Source of the DNA: Myxocyprinus asiaticus
Lineage: Eukaryota > Chordata > Actinopteri > Cypriniformes > Catostomidae
Reading direction: 5' to 3'
DNA: 64,000 bases
Assembly: GCF_019703515.2 (NCBI RefSeq)
Contig: NC_059351.1
Coordinates: forward strand, 15,131,501-15,195,500
A model generated the notes under the pieces. That model was not told the DNA's origin and made no database searches. It worked only from the letters and a program-made list of their open reading frames with translations. The position numbers were made by a program, and so were the translations under genes. Positions 23,041-37,738 of this stretch are shown piece after piece; positions within the stretch are counted from its first letter, which is position 1, and each line of letters starts with the position of its first letter.

Positions 23041-24480
23041 TTCCCTTTGTAAAATCATCAGAAATGAACATGGAATCTCTTTCAAGTAGTATAAGAAGCT
23101 TCTTTGTATCATTTTGTTGTAATGGAATGGTGGTTAATACCAAGAAACCACAGCTTTACAGTAGCTACTGTGGTATTGAGGCAGCAATTATGTTTACCAT
23201 GGTAAGTGTTAGGGGCATTAATGTTCTCAGGGTAGTCACATTTGAAATTTAATATACATAATAATATTTAATATATTGTGTAAAAATATTACAAAATTCT
23301 GTAAAGCAACCATATTAGACATGTAATATATGTGAGAATGCGGGGGTGCATTAATGCAGCAGATTGTCTTTACGCATGACGTATTTACGCAAAAGCCGAG
23401 CATGCAGGAAGTGCTCTAAAGACTAGTTGATGCCAGCAGCATGCTCTTATTTTGTATCCCTATGATAAGCTATATAATGCCAAAATGCTCGATCTGGCAC
23501 AGCAAATGTATACGGGTGGCACAGGCCCTGACCAAAAAAATCGTGCACGTTTAATTAATTCCTGCACAAGATACTGAGACAAGGGTACTGCTGCAGCAGG
23601 CGTTTTTACCAAGATGCAAACGACCCCAATGCATCGTGTACGAACATTACATGCGAAACCGTGCAACACTGACAAATTTATGTGAATGGGAATTTAAATT
23701 TGAGCTCACAAATGACCATGTAGTATCAATCATGATAATTTTTCAGTACTGTAAAAATGAACAACGCCCACGGCGTTCATCTAATGATCCAAATGGACAG
23801 TGATCAGAATGCGTAGTGTGTGTGTGTGTGTGTGTACATACGCGAAATATAAAATGTCTTTCATATTTTCATCATGAATTAAGCACATTTGCCATGATTA
23901 TGTGAAATGATCATTGAAAAGTCTCAGTGAGTAGATTGGTTTTGTTTTACCAATAATGGTGGACTGCGTTTTACACAAACATGCAGATCAAACGGTCATT
24001 TAAGTGCATTAAATAATACTTTGCATTAAATAATACTTAATAAAACGTTCAGATGTGTGCACTTAGTACATTACAATAAGACAAACAAATGTTGTCATTG
24101 TCACACCACAGTTGTCCGCGTCCTGTCGTTACTTTAAACAGAATAAGCACCTTTTTTAATGCATTTTAAATAAGTCACTTACAGTTGTGCCGGTTAGCTA
24201 GTCAGTCGCTGTTTAAAATGTACTGAAACTTGACAAACTAAGCAGCCCAGCATTCTGCACTTAAAACCTATAGATGATGACTGTGTCCCATTCTAAATTA
24301 TTATAAAACATACTTACTGTTGCAATATATATATATATATATATCATTTTATATCATATATATTTATGATTATTTGGTATTAAAATGACTTTAGCCTGCT
24401 TATCTTGTGTCATTAGCCCTGCAATACATTATTTCAACTCAGAACTTGAATTTCAAGCAACGAGCTTGAAACTCACCAAG
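23041..24480. other. Intergenic upstream of actb
   Basis: No gene is recognised. A short (TG)n tract lies at about 23816-23835 and a TA tract at 24326-24345. The last few hundred bases probably include distal actb control sequence, but I see no specific motif there. Confidence 0.4.
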
Positions 24481-24494
24481 TGGACGCCGGCTGG

Positions 24495-24563
24495 CCAATC
24501 AAATCGCTCGATGCCGAAAGTTTACCTTATATGGACGGAGCCGGCCTCAGCGCTGGGTATAAA
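24495..24563 (+). promoter_or_regulatory. actb: actb core promoter: CCAAT, CArG, TATA
   Basis: Three elements stand in the order and spacing known for vertebrate beta-actin promoters: CCAAT at 24495-24499, the serum response factor site CCTTATATGG at 24525-24534 (perfect CC(A/T)6GG), and TATAAA at 24558-24563. The start of transcription should therefore fall near 24588-24595. This arrangement explains strong, serum- and actin-responsive expression through SRF. Confidence 0.93.
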
Positions 24564-24589
24564 GTTGTGACCCACCTCACCCTCAGTAT

Positions 24590-24657
24590 TGTGAGTTTTC
24601 AGTGCACGCTGAGAAGATCGTCACATCCCTTGTTCCCAATAACCTACTAACACACAG
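24590..24657 (+). other. actb: actb exon 1, non-coding
   Basis: Inferred 5' UTR exon. It starts about 30 bp below the TATA box and ends acacacag at 24657, followed by donor gtgaga. Beta-actin genes have a short untranslated first exon and a long first intron of about 1 kb, as found here. The exact start needs RNA data. Confidence 0.8.
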
Positions 24658-25506
24658 GTGAGAAAGGCGTTGACAGTTTTCATTAATTTAATATTCCATA
24701 AAGCGGTAGTTTGAAATGTAATTTATTTGAACCTACGCTGAAAAATGAACATTGATGTGAATGCATTTAGGTTCTGATAATGTCGTTTATTTTGATTAAA
24801 CGGTATTAGTTATTGTAAGCTTAGAGAGCTGTACCCTTAAGGTTATTAATTGGTTTGTTATTAATGTGCTTTTGTTTTTAAATGAAGATTTATAACCTGA
24901 TATTGATGGCATCAACCGGTAGCACTTCTATTGAGCTTGGTTATTTCGAATGCGGTTTTGTTGGTTTAAGCAAATGGGGATTTAAACGTTTTTGAATTGC
25001 GCTTGTAGTGCTATTTTAATAATGCAGATTTAATAAAATAAGTGTCCTCCATGGCCGTGCTCGCAGTATGAATGGTGGGTGTGGCTACTACTGTAACGCA
25101 TTAACCGGCATTTTTCTGTCGTCATAGCTTTTGGGCCAGTTAAACTGGTGTTTTTAAATGTTCAAGTAGCCTTACCTAGATGTCTTCAAACTAAAAAATG
25201 TAATGTTAAGCGCTTCGTTTCGAACGAGGAATTTGAAAGGCTAGTTATTCAAATGACCATTCATTCTAACCAAATAAGATGGCAGTTCTTTGCATACGTG
25301 TGTGCATGTGGGGTTTCCCGCAGTATGTCAGTTCCTCTTCTATTTAGACAAATCTGGCGCTTTTACTTTTGCGAGCATCGGGCCTCTAAATGGTGGTCAT
25401 TTTGGTCAGGCGCTTTTCTCGGCCGCCTTTGAAATTGGGAGTGGTCGTGTCTCTTGGTCTGATTCCACACGCTGAATCGGCGGCATTGAGCTGCTCAAAC
25501 TTATTG

Positions 25507-25516
25507 CCATATAAGG
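25507..25516 (+). promoter_or_regulatory. actb: Intronic CArG box of actb
   Basis: CCATATAAGG matches the SRF consensus exactly and lies 170 bp before the end of intron 1. Beta-actin genes of birds, mammals and carp have a conserved enhancer with a CArG box at this place, so this is very probably the same element. Confidence 0.85.
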
Positions 25517-25535
25517 CAATAGTGAGACTGCCTGA

Positions 25536-27805
<2,270 letters not shown>

Positions 27806-28295
27806 ACAGGACTGTTGCCACCATAACTGGCCATGCAGTAGGCTTCAAATGAACGACCAACCTAAACCTCTCGAAGATGACATCAGCATGGCTTCTGCTC
27901 TGTATGGCGCATTGACTCAGGATGTGGAAACTGGAAAGGGAGGTAGCTGTCTTATGGGGGAGGAGCTTTCCCTGGGAGGACTTAAATGTACATTTTCTTT
28001 TAGTCATTCCAGAAGCATCTACCACTTTGCCCTTGTCACAGTGGTCATACATTACCTTGTTATAGTGTTTATGTAAATTATGTTCTCCATACATTTGTTT
28101 CTTTTTGTACTTCAGCCTTAAACTTGGCCCAGTTTGTTGTTGCAATGATAGTGGGGGAGCTTTACCTTTTTTAAAAAGTGAAGATCTTGCAGGATTTCCC
28201 CCAGGGTATGTGGATGAGACAATCCCGTGCAAATGTAAGCCAGGGTGTCTCTTTACACTGACAAGTAAACCCAAATAAAACGTGCACATGTAAAA
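27806..28295 (+). other. actb: actb 3' UTR and polyadenylation signal
   Basis: The 3' UTR follows stop TAA 27803-27805. The first canonical AATAAA is at 28274-28279, so cleavage is expected near 28290-28300, giving a 3' UTR of about 490 nt, within the range of fish beta-actins. The UTR is T-rich and contains tttgtttctttttgta-type stretches. Confidence 0.8.
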
Positions 28296-28339
28296 CCACA
28301 CACTGACTACTGTGTTTCTGAATGAAGCATTGATTATGG

Positions 28340-30888
28340 CAGGGGTCAGCAACCTTTTTGTTTTTCTGGTCAGTGGCTGTGCCATCGCTGTGCAAAAATG
28401 TGTAACTGTTACAAACACTATGTATTCAGATTAGTTGGTACAAATTGGGATTACTAGCAGGACTACAATTATCAATATATTTAAAAGATCCTGGCATAAA
28501 ATATACACCGCTGCTTGCTTTAGAGTGGTACAGGTATGATCCGATGCAAGCTGGAGAGCTCTGTTTCTTTCGTGAATCTGGCGCCACTTACTGTCGCATG
28601 CGCAAATAACGTCTCAACTCTTCTAACGAGGTCAAATCATTGAAAGGACTGTTTCATCGCAATGACCACTGGAGAAATAATGTGGAAATTACTACAGTTT
28701 TGTCCTTAAATCGGAGAAAAGGGAAACTGTAATATAAACGATGTATACCTTCCAGCTGTGAAGCTGCAGTTTCCCCCCCCCAAAGACCTGATACTTTATG
28801 GTAAGATCCATATGAAAATCATGTTAGCTACGATAGATAATTTGTCATAAGTGGTCCCTAATTTCGTCAGACCATGTCCTTGTTTTCGCGGGAGCAGGAA
28901 TAGAAGCAGAGAAACGACCACTTCTACCGGCGAACGGCAAGTATGCGTGTGTGTTCTCATTTCCATCCTAACTTAAGTTGAAATTAAATTGTAATGATTT
29001 TTTTTTTCCCCTCTTTTGGGGGGGATCCAGATTGTGCATATGAATTGAAAATGTTAAGTTCTTGGGGGCAAAGTGCAATGGATAATTTATCGGATTTTAA
29101 AAATGATTATAAATGTATTAAGAACAGTTCAAAGGTGAGGGAGAAATACTGGCAAATGTAACATTTGAAAACTCCTAGAAAGTAGGAATAAGTAAATCAA
29201 CACGGTGTTTTTTTTTTTTTTTTTTCCCCCATTGATCCTCAAACGAACAGAATCACCCATAAACGTTAGCTGGTGATGTTTGGCTGGATCATGAGCAAAC
29301 GGAGGACAAGCACTGGAGGTATAATGCTGATTAAGAAGAGAGCCTGTGATCTACTAATTGCAGTGGGAAGTCGGTGCCATTTAGTCTGCATGCTAACTGC
29401 AATACATGGCAGAATTAAACTTAAGTGTTTCTGAATCTGAAGTATATCTGGTCATTGTTTAATGTTAACCGAGACAGTTTAGTACATCTGTTCTAACTGT
29501 ATTTTGCTTGAGGAAAATAAACTATTTTCTGTAACCAATCACCTGATTTGGTTAATGCAGAGTTCTACATAAGGACATATTCCGTTTTCCTATTAACAAG
29601 GCAGTGTCCCTGTTTTTTCTTATACTGCGTATTATAGCTCCATCACTCATTCAAATACAGATTGTTTGCATTCATGATTAAAATCTTTGAGAAAATATTG
29701 CTTTGCCCTTGACTTTATTCACATATGTGATCTTGAGGTAATCAAAAAGTAACAAAGTAATCTTGAGGTAACTGGATTAAGTTACTGAATATTTTGTACT
29801 AAGTAATCTGAATTTGTAACTGATTACATTTTAAAAGTAACCCTCCCAACCCTGCACATGGATGTGATTTTTTTCCACAAATATTTCCATTTTGCATTTT
29901 TCCTAATTTATTTTTCATTACAAATTATATTATCAGTATAACAGTTTGAGTGAAAAATGTTTGCAAAACCTGATGACTATGATATAATTATGATCCTGCA
30001 TGTGAATTTTCACAGAGCATCTTGTGAAAGTGCTTTAATGAAAGAAAACCAGTCCTTAGTCCGAAATTTTATTACTGATCACGAAACTGTGTGGAGTCTT
30101 AAATATTTCTTATGTCATAAATTTGTCAAACACAAGCAACAGCGAGAGAGGAGCAGGCTTTTTTATTTATATGAAGTTTTTCGCACCTGCATTCCAAAAT
30201 ACATCTTTATGTAATCCTTCCTCCTGATCACGCAGCATGTTTTCATCAGCTAAATGGGAGGCTAAACACTATTAAAGTGTGACAAGACTCATGCTGCACG
30301 TGCAAGCTATTCGTGCATCACAAGCCGGTCAACTATTTAGCCCTTTTCAGTAAATTGCACCTGCAAAATCCTAAAACTTTATTTCCAGGTTTAATTTATA
30401 TTTTGAATAGACTCAGATTTTTGAACCCCACGATGTGGGTTTATGTTTTCTCTTTTAATGTAATTTTGAGTGTGACCATTGTTTAAGGAGGGTGTACCTG
30501 TATGCTGGTGTTTTCCTCATTACATCGCATGTTGTTCTGAAAGCAAAAAGACTAATGAAACACAGAATGTAGGCTGTCATCCGCGCTGCCTGACCAAAGC
30601 AAAGCGGGCGTGATTACTTGCGCGTTTAACTGAAAGTGAAGCGCTGCCGGCTTGTGATGCGTGAATGGCTTGCATGCGCTGCACGAATCTGTTGGGTATA
30701 CTGCAGTCTCGTCACATTTTAAATTTTTGTTTAGCCTCCCATTCAGCTTATGAAAGCATGCTGCGTGATCATGAGGAAGGATTACATCAAGATGTAGATT
30801 TGAATGCAGGTGCTTAATTTATATAAATAAAATGGTCTACTCTCTGCGTGCCAGTGCTGGCACATGTGCCATAGGTTGCCGACCCCTG
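28340..30888. mobile_element. hAT-type element, non-autonomous, 2.5 kb
   Basis: Terminal inverted repeats are caggggtcagcaacc (28340-28354) and ggttgccgacccctg (30874-30888). The flanks carry a perfect 8-bp duplication gattatgg (28332-28339 and 30889-30896), diagnostic for hAT-type insertion. No transposase is readable inside. A long foldback lies within the right part. It sits only about 55 bp beyond the actb polyadenylation signal. Confidence 0.88.
30158..30835. repeat. Foldback nested in the hAT element
   Basis: Arms of about 180 bp at 30158-30335 and 30645-30835 are inverted copies: gcacctgcattcc, atgtaatccttcctc, gatcacgcagcatg and tgggaggctaaaca on the left reappear reverse-complemented on the right. 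The loop is about 300 bp. It may be a separate element that inserted into the hAT element or part of its own structure. Confidence 0.75.
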
Positions 30889-30896
30889 GATTATGG

Positions 30897-31370
30897 TTTA
30901 ATGTAATGAGACCGCTTGTAACACTGGTCCTAAAAGCTGATAAAGGTTTTTTATTTATTTATTTTAAAGACCTTGTAGTTAGCTGCTACTGTATACTGAT
31001 GTGAGGCATCAACATTCCAATATCATACAATTAGTGCAACATTTTAGAACGCCTATTACACAAACGTTAGTATAACAAGACACTGAATTTAAGTGACCTG
31101 TGTTTCAGCCTTTAGAGACCATGATTTGCAAGGAAATCTTAAGCCTGAAACCGTGTCTTTGTATATTCTGGAATGTAAGGATTGATTTTAGTATCTGTCC
31201 AATGATGCTTTTAAGAAAAGAAAAAAACTTGCCACAAGATGACATGAACTGCAGCTGTGCTGAAACCTTTTGTAGTATTTGGTTGACACTATATGCAAGC
31301 AGAAACGTTAAACTACCCTCTGCCTGTTTCACTTTGTTTCAGTGTCTAATAATTAACCAGTTTTTACACA
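30897..31370. other. Intergenic, nothing recognised
   Basis: No exon or RNA gene is seen. A 96-codon plus-strand frame at 31100-31390 has no motif I know. Confidence 0.45.
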
Positions 31371-31372
31371 GG

Positions 31373-32437
31373 GTTCCTGCGGATCCTTAAAATGCCTTAA
31401 ATTCAGTTTTCCAAAATTTAAGGTTATAAAAAGTCTTAAATATCTTAAAAGATTCAACACAAGTCTTAATTATCATTTAAAGAGGTCTTAAATTTGGGGG
31501 CGGAAAGACAGGAATCCTGATATGACCTAATGTGATTATTAAACTTCAAAAGAAAACGATTTAATTAAATAAATGCATGCACTGCGTCCCTTTTCAGAGT
31601 GAAAACGCAGCACTGTATTTTCTCCAGGCACGTGGGGGGCTTGTGAGTGTTTTCAGCTGTTGCAGAGCAGAAATGTATAACAAGCGATAACCAACAACTG
31701 TTGATGATGATGATGATGATATAGTGTTGATGAAATATGACAATGTTTACTTTTAATTGTTTATATTGTAATACGTTGTAGATTATTGTATGAGTGCACA
31801 TTTTATTTCCCTTATCTGTTTGAATAAGCAGTTGGAAACAGTGAAGCACATACATTTCAAAATAAGAGTCCCCGGTGTATTTCAGCCTAAAAGTTCCCTG
31901 CTATGAATCAGAGCTTTTTTCCCACTGGTTATTGGTATTTTGGTTGCACCATAAACTCCACCTGGAATTTTATTAAATATGGACTCATGTAGCCTCTGTC
32001 TGGCCCTCCCCATCACAAAAAGGAAAGACTAAGAACATTAAATATAGGATAACAATTTTAAAAACTGTTGGCAGATTAATTGCCTTTCAACAAATTGTAT
32101 CAGCAACCATCCAATGTCGATATCGGTCGACCTCTAATTTTTATTTATTTTTATAATGGTCAATAAACCTATTTTAATGTATTTTAATGTTAATATATGT
32201 GGAAAACACGTCTTGAGTCTTTTAAACTTGCATATATCCTACCCTGTTTTACTGTTAAGCAATGTTAAGGCCATGTTGAATGTGTGCCCCTGCCTGTTTA
32301 AGTAAGAGTCTGTGATACATGATTTATTTTGAGATTGTGTGGATTTGTTTTGGGATTGGGATACAGTATTAATTTTATTTGTTCTTGAAAAAGGTATTAA
32401 AAAGTCTTAAATTTGATTTTTAAAACTCTGCAGCAAC
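31373..32437. repeat. DNA element with ctTAAAaagtCTTAAA ends
   Basis: The left end cagggttcctgcggatcctt with repeated cttaaa words and the right end ggtattaaaaagtcttaaat...ctgcagcaacactg are roughly inverted. This pairing is common in cyprinid genomes; a right-end piece of another copy is at 57938-57995. No coding content is readable. Class is probably hAT but not shown. Confidence 0.5.
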
Positions 32438-32812
32438 ACTGTTACGGTTTTATGAACAATGCTTATTTATCTGTCCTACTAAAGGTATAAAAAATGCACT
32501 TTGCAAAAGCCATTAAATGCATGAAACATATCAACCTGTACGTATCTCCAATGGCTACAGTTTAGGTTAGTATGAGTCCTGGCAATTGAGTTTTTAAAGA
32601 ATTTAAGTGGATGGATGGGCATTGTAAACTACTACATTAGCCAGTTTACTTCCTCAAAGTGGTAAATCAGATTTGACAGGACATTTGCTTTGGTTGACAT
32701 TTACACAAAGAAGCTTTTGTTTGTCAGTATACTGTAAGAAGCATCCGCATTACAATTCTACAATGAACTGAAGTGCATAGTGTATTGTTATACCCTAAAA
32801 TGGGTATCTATA

Positions 32813-33000
32813 AACAGGGGAGGACTGGCCATAGGGAGAACCGGTACTTTTCCCGGTGTGCCGACCGCGAAACGGGCCCGAACGGGCGGCGATAAGATTA
32901 AACGGGCCACCACATTATACTGAATGGGCCACGATTGGCTGAAGAGGGCCACAAAACGGCGCCGTGATATGCTGAAGGGGGCCAAGATATGCAGAAAAGG
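32813..33000. repeat. Dispersed repeat, inverted partner at 35900-36085
   Basis: The words aggactggccatagggagaa, cttttcccggtg, cgggccac and aatgggcc occur here, and their reverse complements occur at about 35900-36085. The element is short and non-coding. The second copy abuts an fbxl18 exon. Confidence 0.7.
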
Positions 33001-33049
33001 ATAGCGACACCCAACTCAACAACTTTAGGGCCAGCGACAAACAGTTTGA

Positions 33050-33735
33050 GACTATTATCACTTTGTGACATGGTGCATTATCATGGTGGAAGTAGCCATT
33101 AGAAGATGGTAAATTGTGGCCATGAAGGGATTCACATGGTCAGCAACAATACTCAAATAGGCTGTGGCATTCAAGCGATGATTGATTGGTATTAAAGGAA
33201 CCAAAGTGTGCCAAGAAAACATGCACCACCACCAGCCTGGACTGTTGACACAAGGCAGGTTGGGTCCATGGATTCATGCTGTTGGCACCAAATTCTGACC
33301 GTACCATCTGTGTGTCTCAGCAGAAATCTAGATTCATCAGACCAGGCTACGTTCCAGTCTTCAACTGTCCAGTTTTGGAGAGCCTGTGCTCACTGCAGCC
33401 TCAGCTTTCTGTTCTTGGCTGACAGAAGTAGAACCCGATATGGTCTTCTGCTGTTGTAGCCCATCCGCCTCAAGGTTCGACATGCTATGCATTCCAACAA
33501 TCATGCCACAGTTGAAATCACTGAGATCATATTTTTTTCCCCATTCTGACTGTTAATGTGAACATTAACTGAAGCTGAAACTGAAGTCTACTAAATTAAT
33601 AAATGTAAATTAAGTAAAGCACCTGACCCTGATTTTATGCATTGCACTGCTGCCACACGATTGGCTGATTAGATAACCGCAATGATAAATAGGTGTACAA
33701 GTATTCCAAATAAAGTGCTCAGTGAATAGAGAGAC
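33050..33735 (-). pseudogene. Decayed Tc1/mariner copy, minus strand
   Basis: On the minus strand this region carries the Tc1 catalytic end in broken frames; on the plus strand it shows words typical of this family in reverse (gtgacatggtgcattatcat, gtgccaagaaaacatgcacc, atctagattcatcagacca, gtagcccatccgcctcaagg). The terminus aggtgtacaagtattccaaataaagtg lies at about 33700. Much of the N-terminal half is deleted. No intact frame remains. Confidence 0.7.
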
Positions 33736-33739
33736 CTTA

Positions 33740-34290
33740 AATAAAAGACAGATCTTTAAAAAATATGAAATGAACAAATTTAACTGTTAAAAAAATGGTA
33801 GAACGAAATGACTTTTCAATGTTGAAAATGTATGTAATTTACTACATTCTTAATCACAAGTGTTAATGAATTAAAAGGCATCTATTCCATTTGTCTCCTA
33901 ATTAGTCATAATAAAATCTATATAGGAAATTGTCAAATGTAAAAGTAGTATCTCAGTATAATTTCGTGTTTATTATTATTAATCAGTTCGGTTTTACAAA
34001 TCAACACTTTTGAACAGACCGCACCTAGTGACTTTTACCATACCAGAAATCTGTACGTTTCCGAAAACATTCTGGCGTTGGAAGGTACACAGGTACCCTT
34101 ACCATGTTTAGCATGGAATTTTCTGACAAAATACTACATTTACTGCAATTATTGTTACTGCTGTAAAAGCATAGAAAATTAATAAATTAAAATGGGTTCT
34201 AACAGTGTAAGAAGCTTTCAGAATATTCCTGTCATTCAATTTAAGCCAAATTGGAATATGTATTCTGACTCTTTGCTTCTTTCTGCTTTC
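33740..34290. other. Intergenic or fbxl18 intron, nothing recognised
   Basis: AT-rich sequence before the first recognised fbxl18 exon. An fbxl18 first exon (human start region) was looked for here and not found. Confidence 0.4.
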
Positions 34291-34739
34291 CAGGCTTTGT
34301 GCTCTTCAGACAGCATTTCTCAAACATGTGTCACCATCTCAGACTTCTCCAATGAGATTTTACTGAATATCCTGCAGTTCATTCTAAGCTTGACCTGATG
34401 CACAATGTGAGCCAGGTGTGCTGGAAACTCCGGACACTTTGTCTGGACAAGAGCTTGACTGCCCGTATACATCTGCATAAAGAATACACGGAAAGAATGG
34501 ATAACACACACAACAAACACAGGGTGGCATTTTCCAAATCTACAATAGGGATACGCAATATATTGTTGTCTATATAGACCATTATTAGCATATTTAAAAA
34601 TTTTTCATCATCAGTAAAAAATGGCCAATTTTTGAATGTGTAACATAAATGATTATCAGCTATCATATAAACCAATAATTTTCTGTATTAGTGTACCCCT
34701 AATTTAGAGCTGTTCAGCTGCGTCTTCAATTTGTAGGCA

Positions 34740-35885
34740 AACTCGGAATGCTAATTTGCCTTCGGTCCCCTCAGGAATTACTAATTGGTTTTTAGAATAG
34801 GTATTTTCTAATTAGTAGTATAATGAAATAAATAATATCTGTGGTGAAAATTACTTGAAGAGGCTTTCATGTTTTGTTCCAAAACATAAATTACACACAG
34901 TCATTGCTCAGTTGTGGATTTTGAAGCCTTTGTGTCTTTTAAAATGGTTGCTAAATAAAGCCCAAAATATTCTTTGGTTTTGACATGAATGCTTAGTGTC
35001 TGTGTACAGTCGAACGCTAGTCTTTCAAAGTAGGTATAGCTAAAAAAGTGGGGCATGGTTACTCCAAAAGGGTGTTGCACCAAATCCAAAAGGGGGCATC
35101 ACTTCCTCACACAGTTAAGGTTAGGGAAACGGTTAGGTAAGGGGCTCCCTACATCTTCAATGGCGGTTTGGAGCGACTGCCCCTTTTTTGGAGCAATGCC
35201 TGCAGCTATGCCTTTCTCAGTCTTTCTAAAGGTCTGGGTATATGTTGTTTTTGTGCATTTCAGATCAGCTTGCGCACAGTCGATTGCGTTGCTTTTCAAA
35301 GTATACTCTTCTGAACGCAAACGAATACGAACTTGTTTGACACATGCCCACTACAACTGTTGTGTGATACTCTTTTAGTACAGTCAATGGGCGGATGCGC
35401 AAACGATATGCACAGATGAGCACCACGTCTATCAAGAAAATCTTGGCCGCACGCAATCAGTTAGAAAAATCATGCTGCAAGTGTTTAGTGCTCAAGCACT
35501 TTGCTGATGGAGAAATTTGCGTCATGATTCCTGTACGAAGACACCTGGTGTTCGCATCTATCCATGGTGTACTTTGGGCTTAAGGACTACAACAGTTGTC
35601 CATTTCGTAAAGCACGTTGCTCACATGCTGATGGTAGTTGGTAGTCCGTATTTAGCATTGTGATAGCAACATGCACTTTTAAAAAACGCAGTAGCTTCAA
35701 ACTTAAAGTTTGAGGTATTACTGTGCGTAATTTATGTTCTAGAACAAAACTTTAAAGTCTCTTCAAGTAATTTTAACCACAGGCCTTATTTTACTCATAT
35801 GTATCTAAAACTGCCATTATAAAAACCCATAGAAAATTCCTGAGGGAACCAATGGCTTGAAAATGCTAATTGTCTTCTGGGTTTT
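34740..35885. repeat. Foldback element splitting fbxl18
   Basis: Arms at about 34745-34905 and 35720-35880 are inverted copies (shared: ccctcaggaatt, gtggtgaaaattacttgaag / cttcaagtaattttaaccac, aaaacataaatta / taatttatgtt). The middle of about 800 bp holds gttaaggttaggg and CG-rich words, with no known domain. It lies between fbxl18 pieces 1 and 2. Confidence 0.75.
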
Positions 35886-36498
35886 TGGACTACAACCTGA
35901 ACAGCTCTATTTCCAGCACCTCTAGGTAATAAAAGGTTATGTATGAGACTTTGCTGTGCCCCATTCCACATATTTCGATGCCGTTTTGTGGCACGTTCTG
36001 CATAACGCGGAGGCCCATGCGGCCCCATTTCATGGTCGGCCCACCGGGAAAAGTCCCGGTTCTCCCAGTGGCCAGTCTGCGGCCTGGCTGTGAGACAACT
36101 CCTGAAGAATCTGTCGAGTGACATCCAGATGTTGGACCTGAGTGGCTGTTACTGGTTGGTTGGCACTACTGTGTCAGGTGTCCCGCTGTAAGGGCCTGGT
36201 CAGCCTGGACCTTTCAGGTGGCTGACTGATGTTAATACATCTCTCGAATCTGCTGACCTCTCTTCGTTTTCTGCACTCACTGGCTCTGGATGTTGACCCT
36301 GGGTTTGACCTCCATCAGCTGAGTGTGGAGGGGAAGGCTGCTTTGTCACACCTCCATGAGCTCAAACAGACATTGCTGACTCCCTCGTATGGTGTGGTGC
36401 CGTGTTGCAGTGCACTGCGCAGCCTGTGGCTCTATCTAGAGGCCAGCGAGATCTGGAGAGAAGTGGGTGGTTGTGTGCAGTGTACATACTGTATATAC

Positions 36499-37212
36499 AC
36501 AGTGCATTCAGAAAGTATTCAGACCCCTTCATTTGTTTCACATTTTGTTATGTTGCAGCCTTATGCTAAAATGCCTTAAATAAAAAAAAAATTTCACATC
36601 AATCTACACACCATTCCCCATAATGACAAAGCAAAAAAAAATGATTTTTGATAACTTTGCAAATTTATTAAAAAGAAAAAACTAAAATATCACATTGACA
36701 TAAGTATTCAGACCCTTTGCTATGACACTTGAAATTTAGCTCAGGTTCATCCCATTTCTCTGGATCATCTTTGAGATGATTCTACACTTTGATTGGAGTC
36801 CACCTGTGGCAAATTCAATTGATTGGACATTATTTGGAAAGGCACACACCTGTCTATATAAAGTCTCTCAGCTGAAAATGCATATCAGATTAAAAACCAA
36901 GCCATGAGTTCAAAGGAACTGCCTGTAGAGCTCAGAGACATGATTGTGTCAAGGCACTGACCTGAAAATAGCTGTCCACCAATGGTCCCCATCCAAGAGC
37001 TTGAGAGGATCTGCAGAGAAGAATGGCAGAATTTCCTCAAATCCAGGTGTGCAAAGCTTGTCGCATCATACCCAAAAATACTTGAGGCTGTAATCGCTGC
37101 GAAAGGTGCCTCAAGTAAGTACTGAGTTAATGGTCTGAACTTTAGTATAAGGCTGCAACATAACAAAATGTGAAATAAATGATGGGGTATGAATACTTTC
37201 TGAATGCACTGT
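36499..37212 (+). mobile_element. Internally deleted Tc1 derivative
   Basis: Inverted ends acagtgcattcagaaagtat (36499) and actttctgaatgcactgt (37212) bound about 714 bp. Inside, the transposase start (MSSKELPVELRDMIVSR, ATG 36904) runs straight into a stop at 36958-36960 and then the C-terminal region (DLKIAVHQ, AKLVASYPK-like, LEAVIAAKGASSKY-like). About 700 bp of the catalytic core are missing. It replaces the large central exon region of fbxl18. Confidence 0.88.
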
Positions 37213-37738
37213 AATGTGCACATACAGACGGCATTTTATAAATCGTGTGGTAAGAGACTGCTAGTGGATTTCAAGCTGACTGTGTCTGTAAGTCTGCCAC
37301 CCCTTATACTGTACTTTGTTTGTACATAATGTCTCAAATGTGATTGAAAAGTGTCAATACAAGCTATTTAGAATGTAAGTCATTAAGAATGTTAATACAA
37401 AAAAATAGGATATCTTATTAAATGGTGTTTGTTGATTAAATTTGCTGATGATGTTATGAGGAACATGCCATGGTTCAGTACAGGAGCATTGTTTGGATCA
37501 GGGTCTTATAAGGGCCAGATTTTAAAAGGTCATGTGAACAAAATCACAAAAAAACACAGACAATTAGTATTGGGCACTTTCGCTTGCTTAGTAAAATTAG
37601 TCATTATGCCACTTGCACACTATCATATTAGCATTATTTTACAACTCATAAAATAGTCACTGTTTTATGTGTGAAACTGCAGGCTAGAGCAGCCCTATTT
37701 TAATGCGAACGCTACATTGTTTTTGTACATTGCTACAG
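37213..37738. other. fbxl18 intron remnant
   Basis: Sequence between the Tc1 derivative and pseudogene exon 3. Nothing coding is recognised. It ends with the still good acceptor ttgctacag at 37738. Confidence 0.5.

Noticed and set aside
23330..23700. CG-containing patch before actb considered as a distal promoter or gene
   Set aside because: No exon, TATA or conserved motif was found; the short frames carry no homology.
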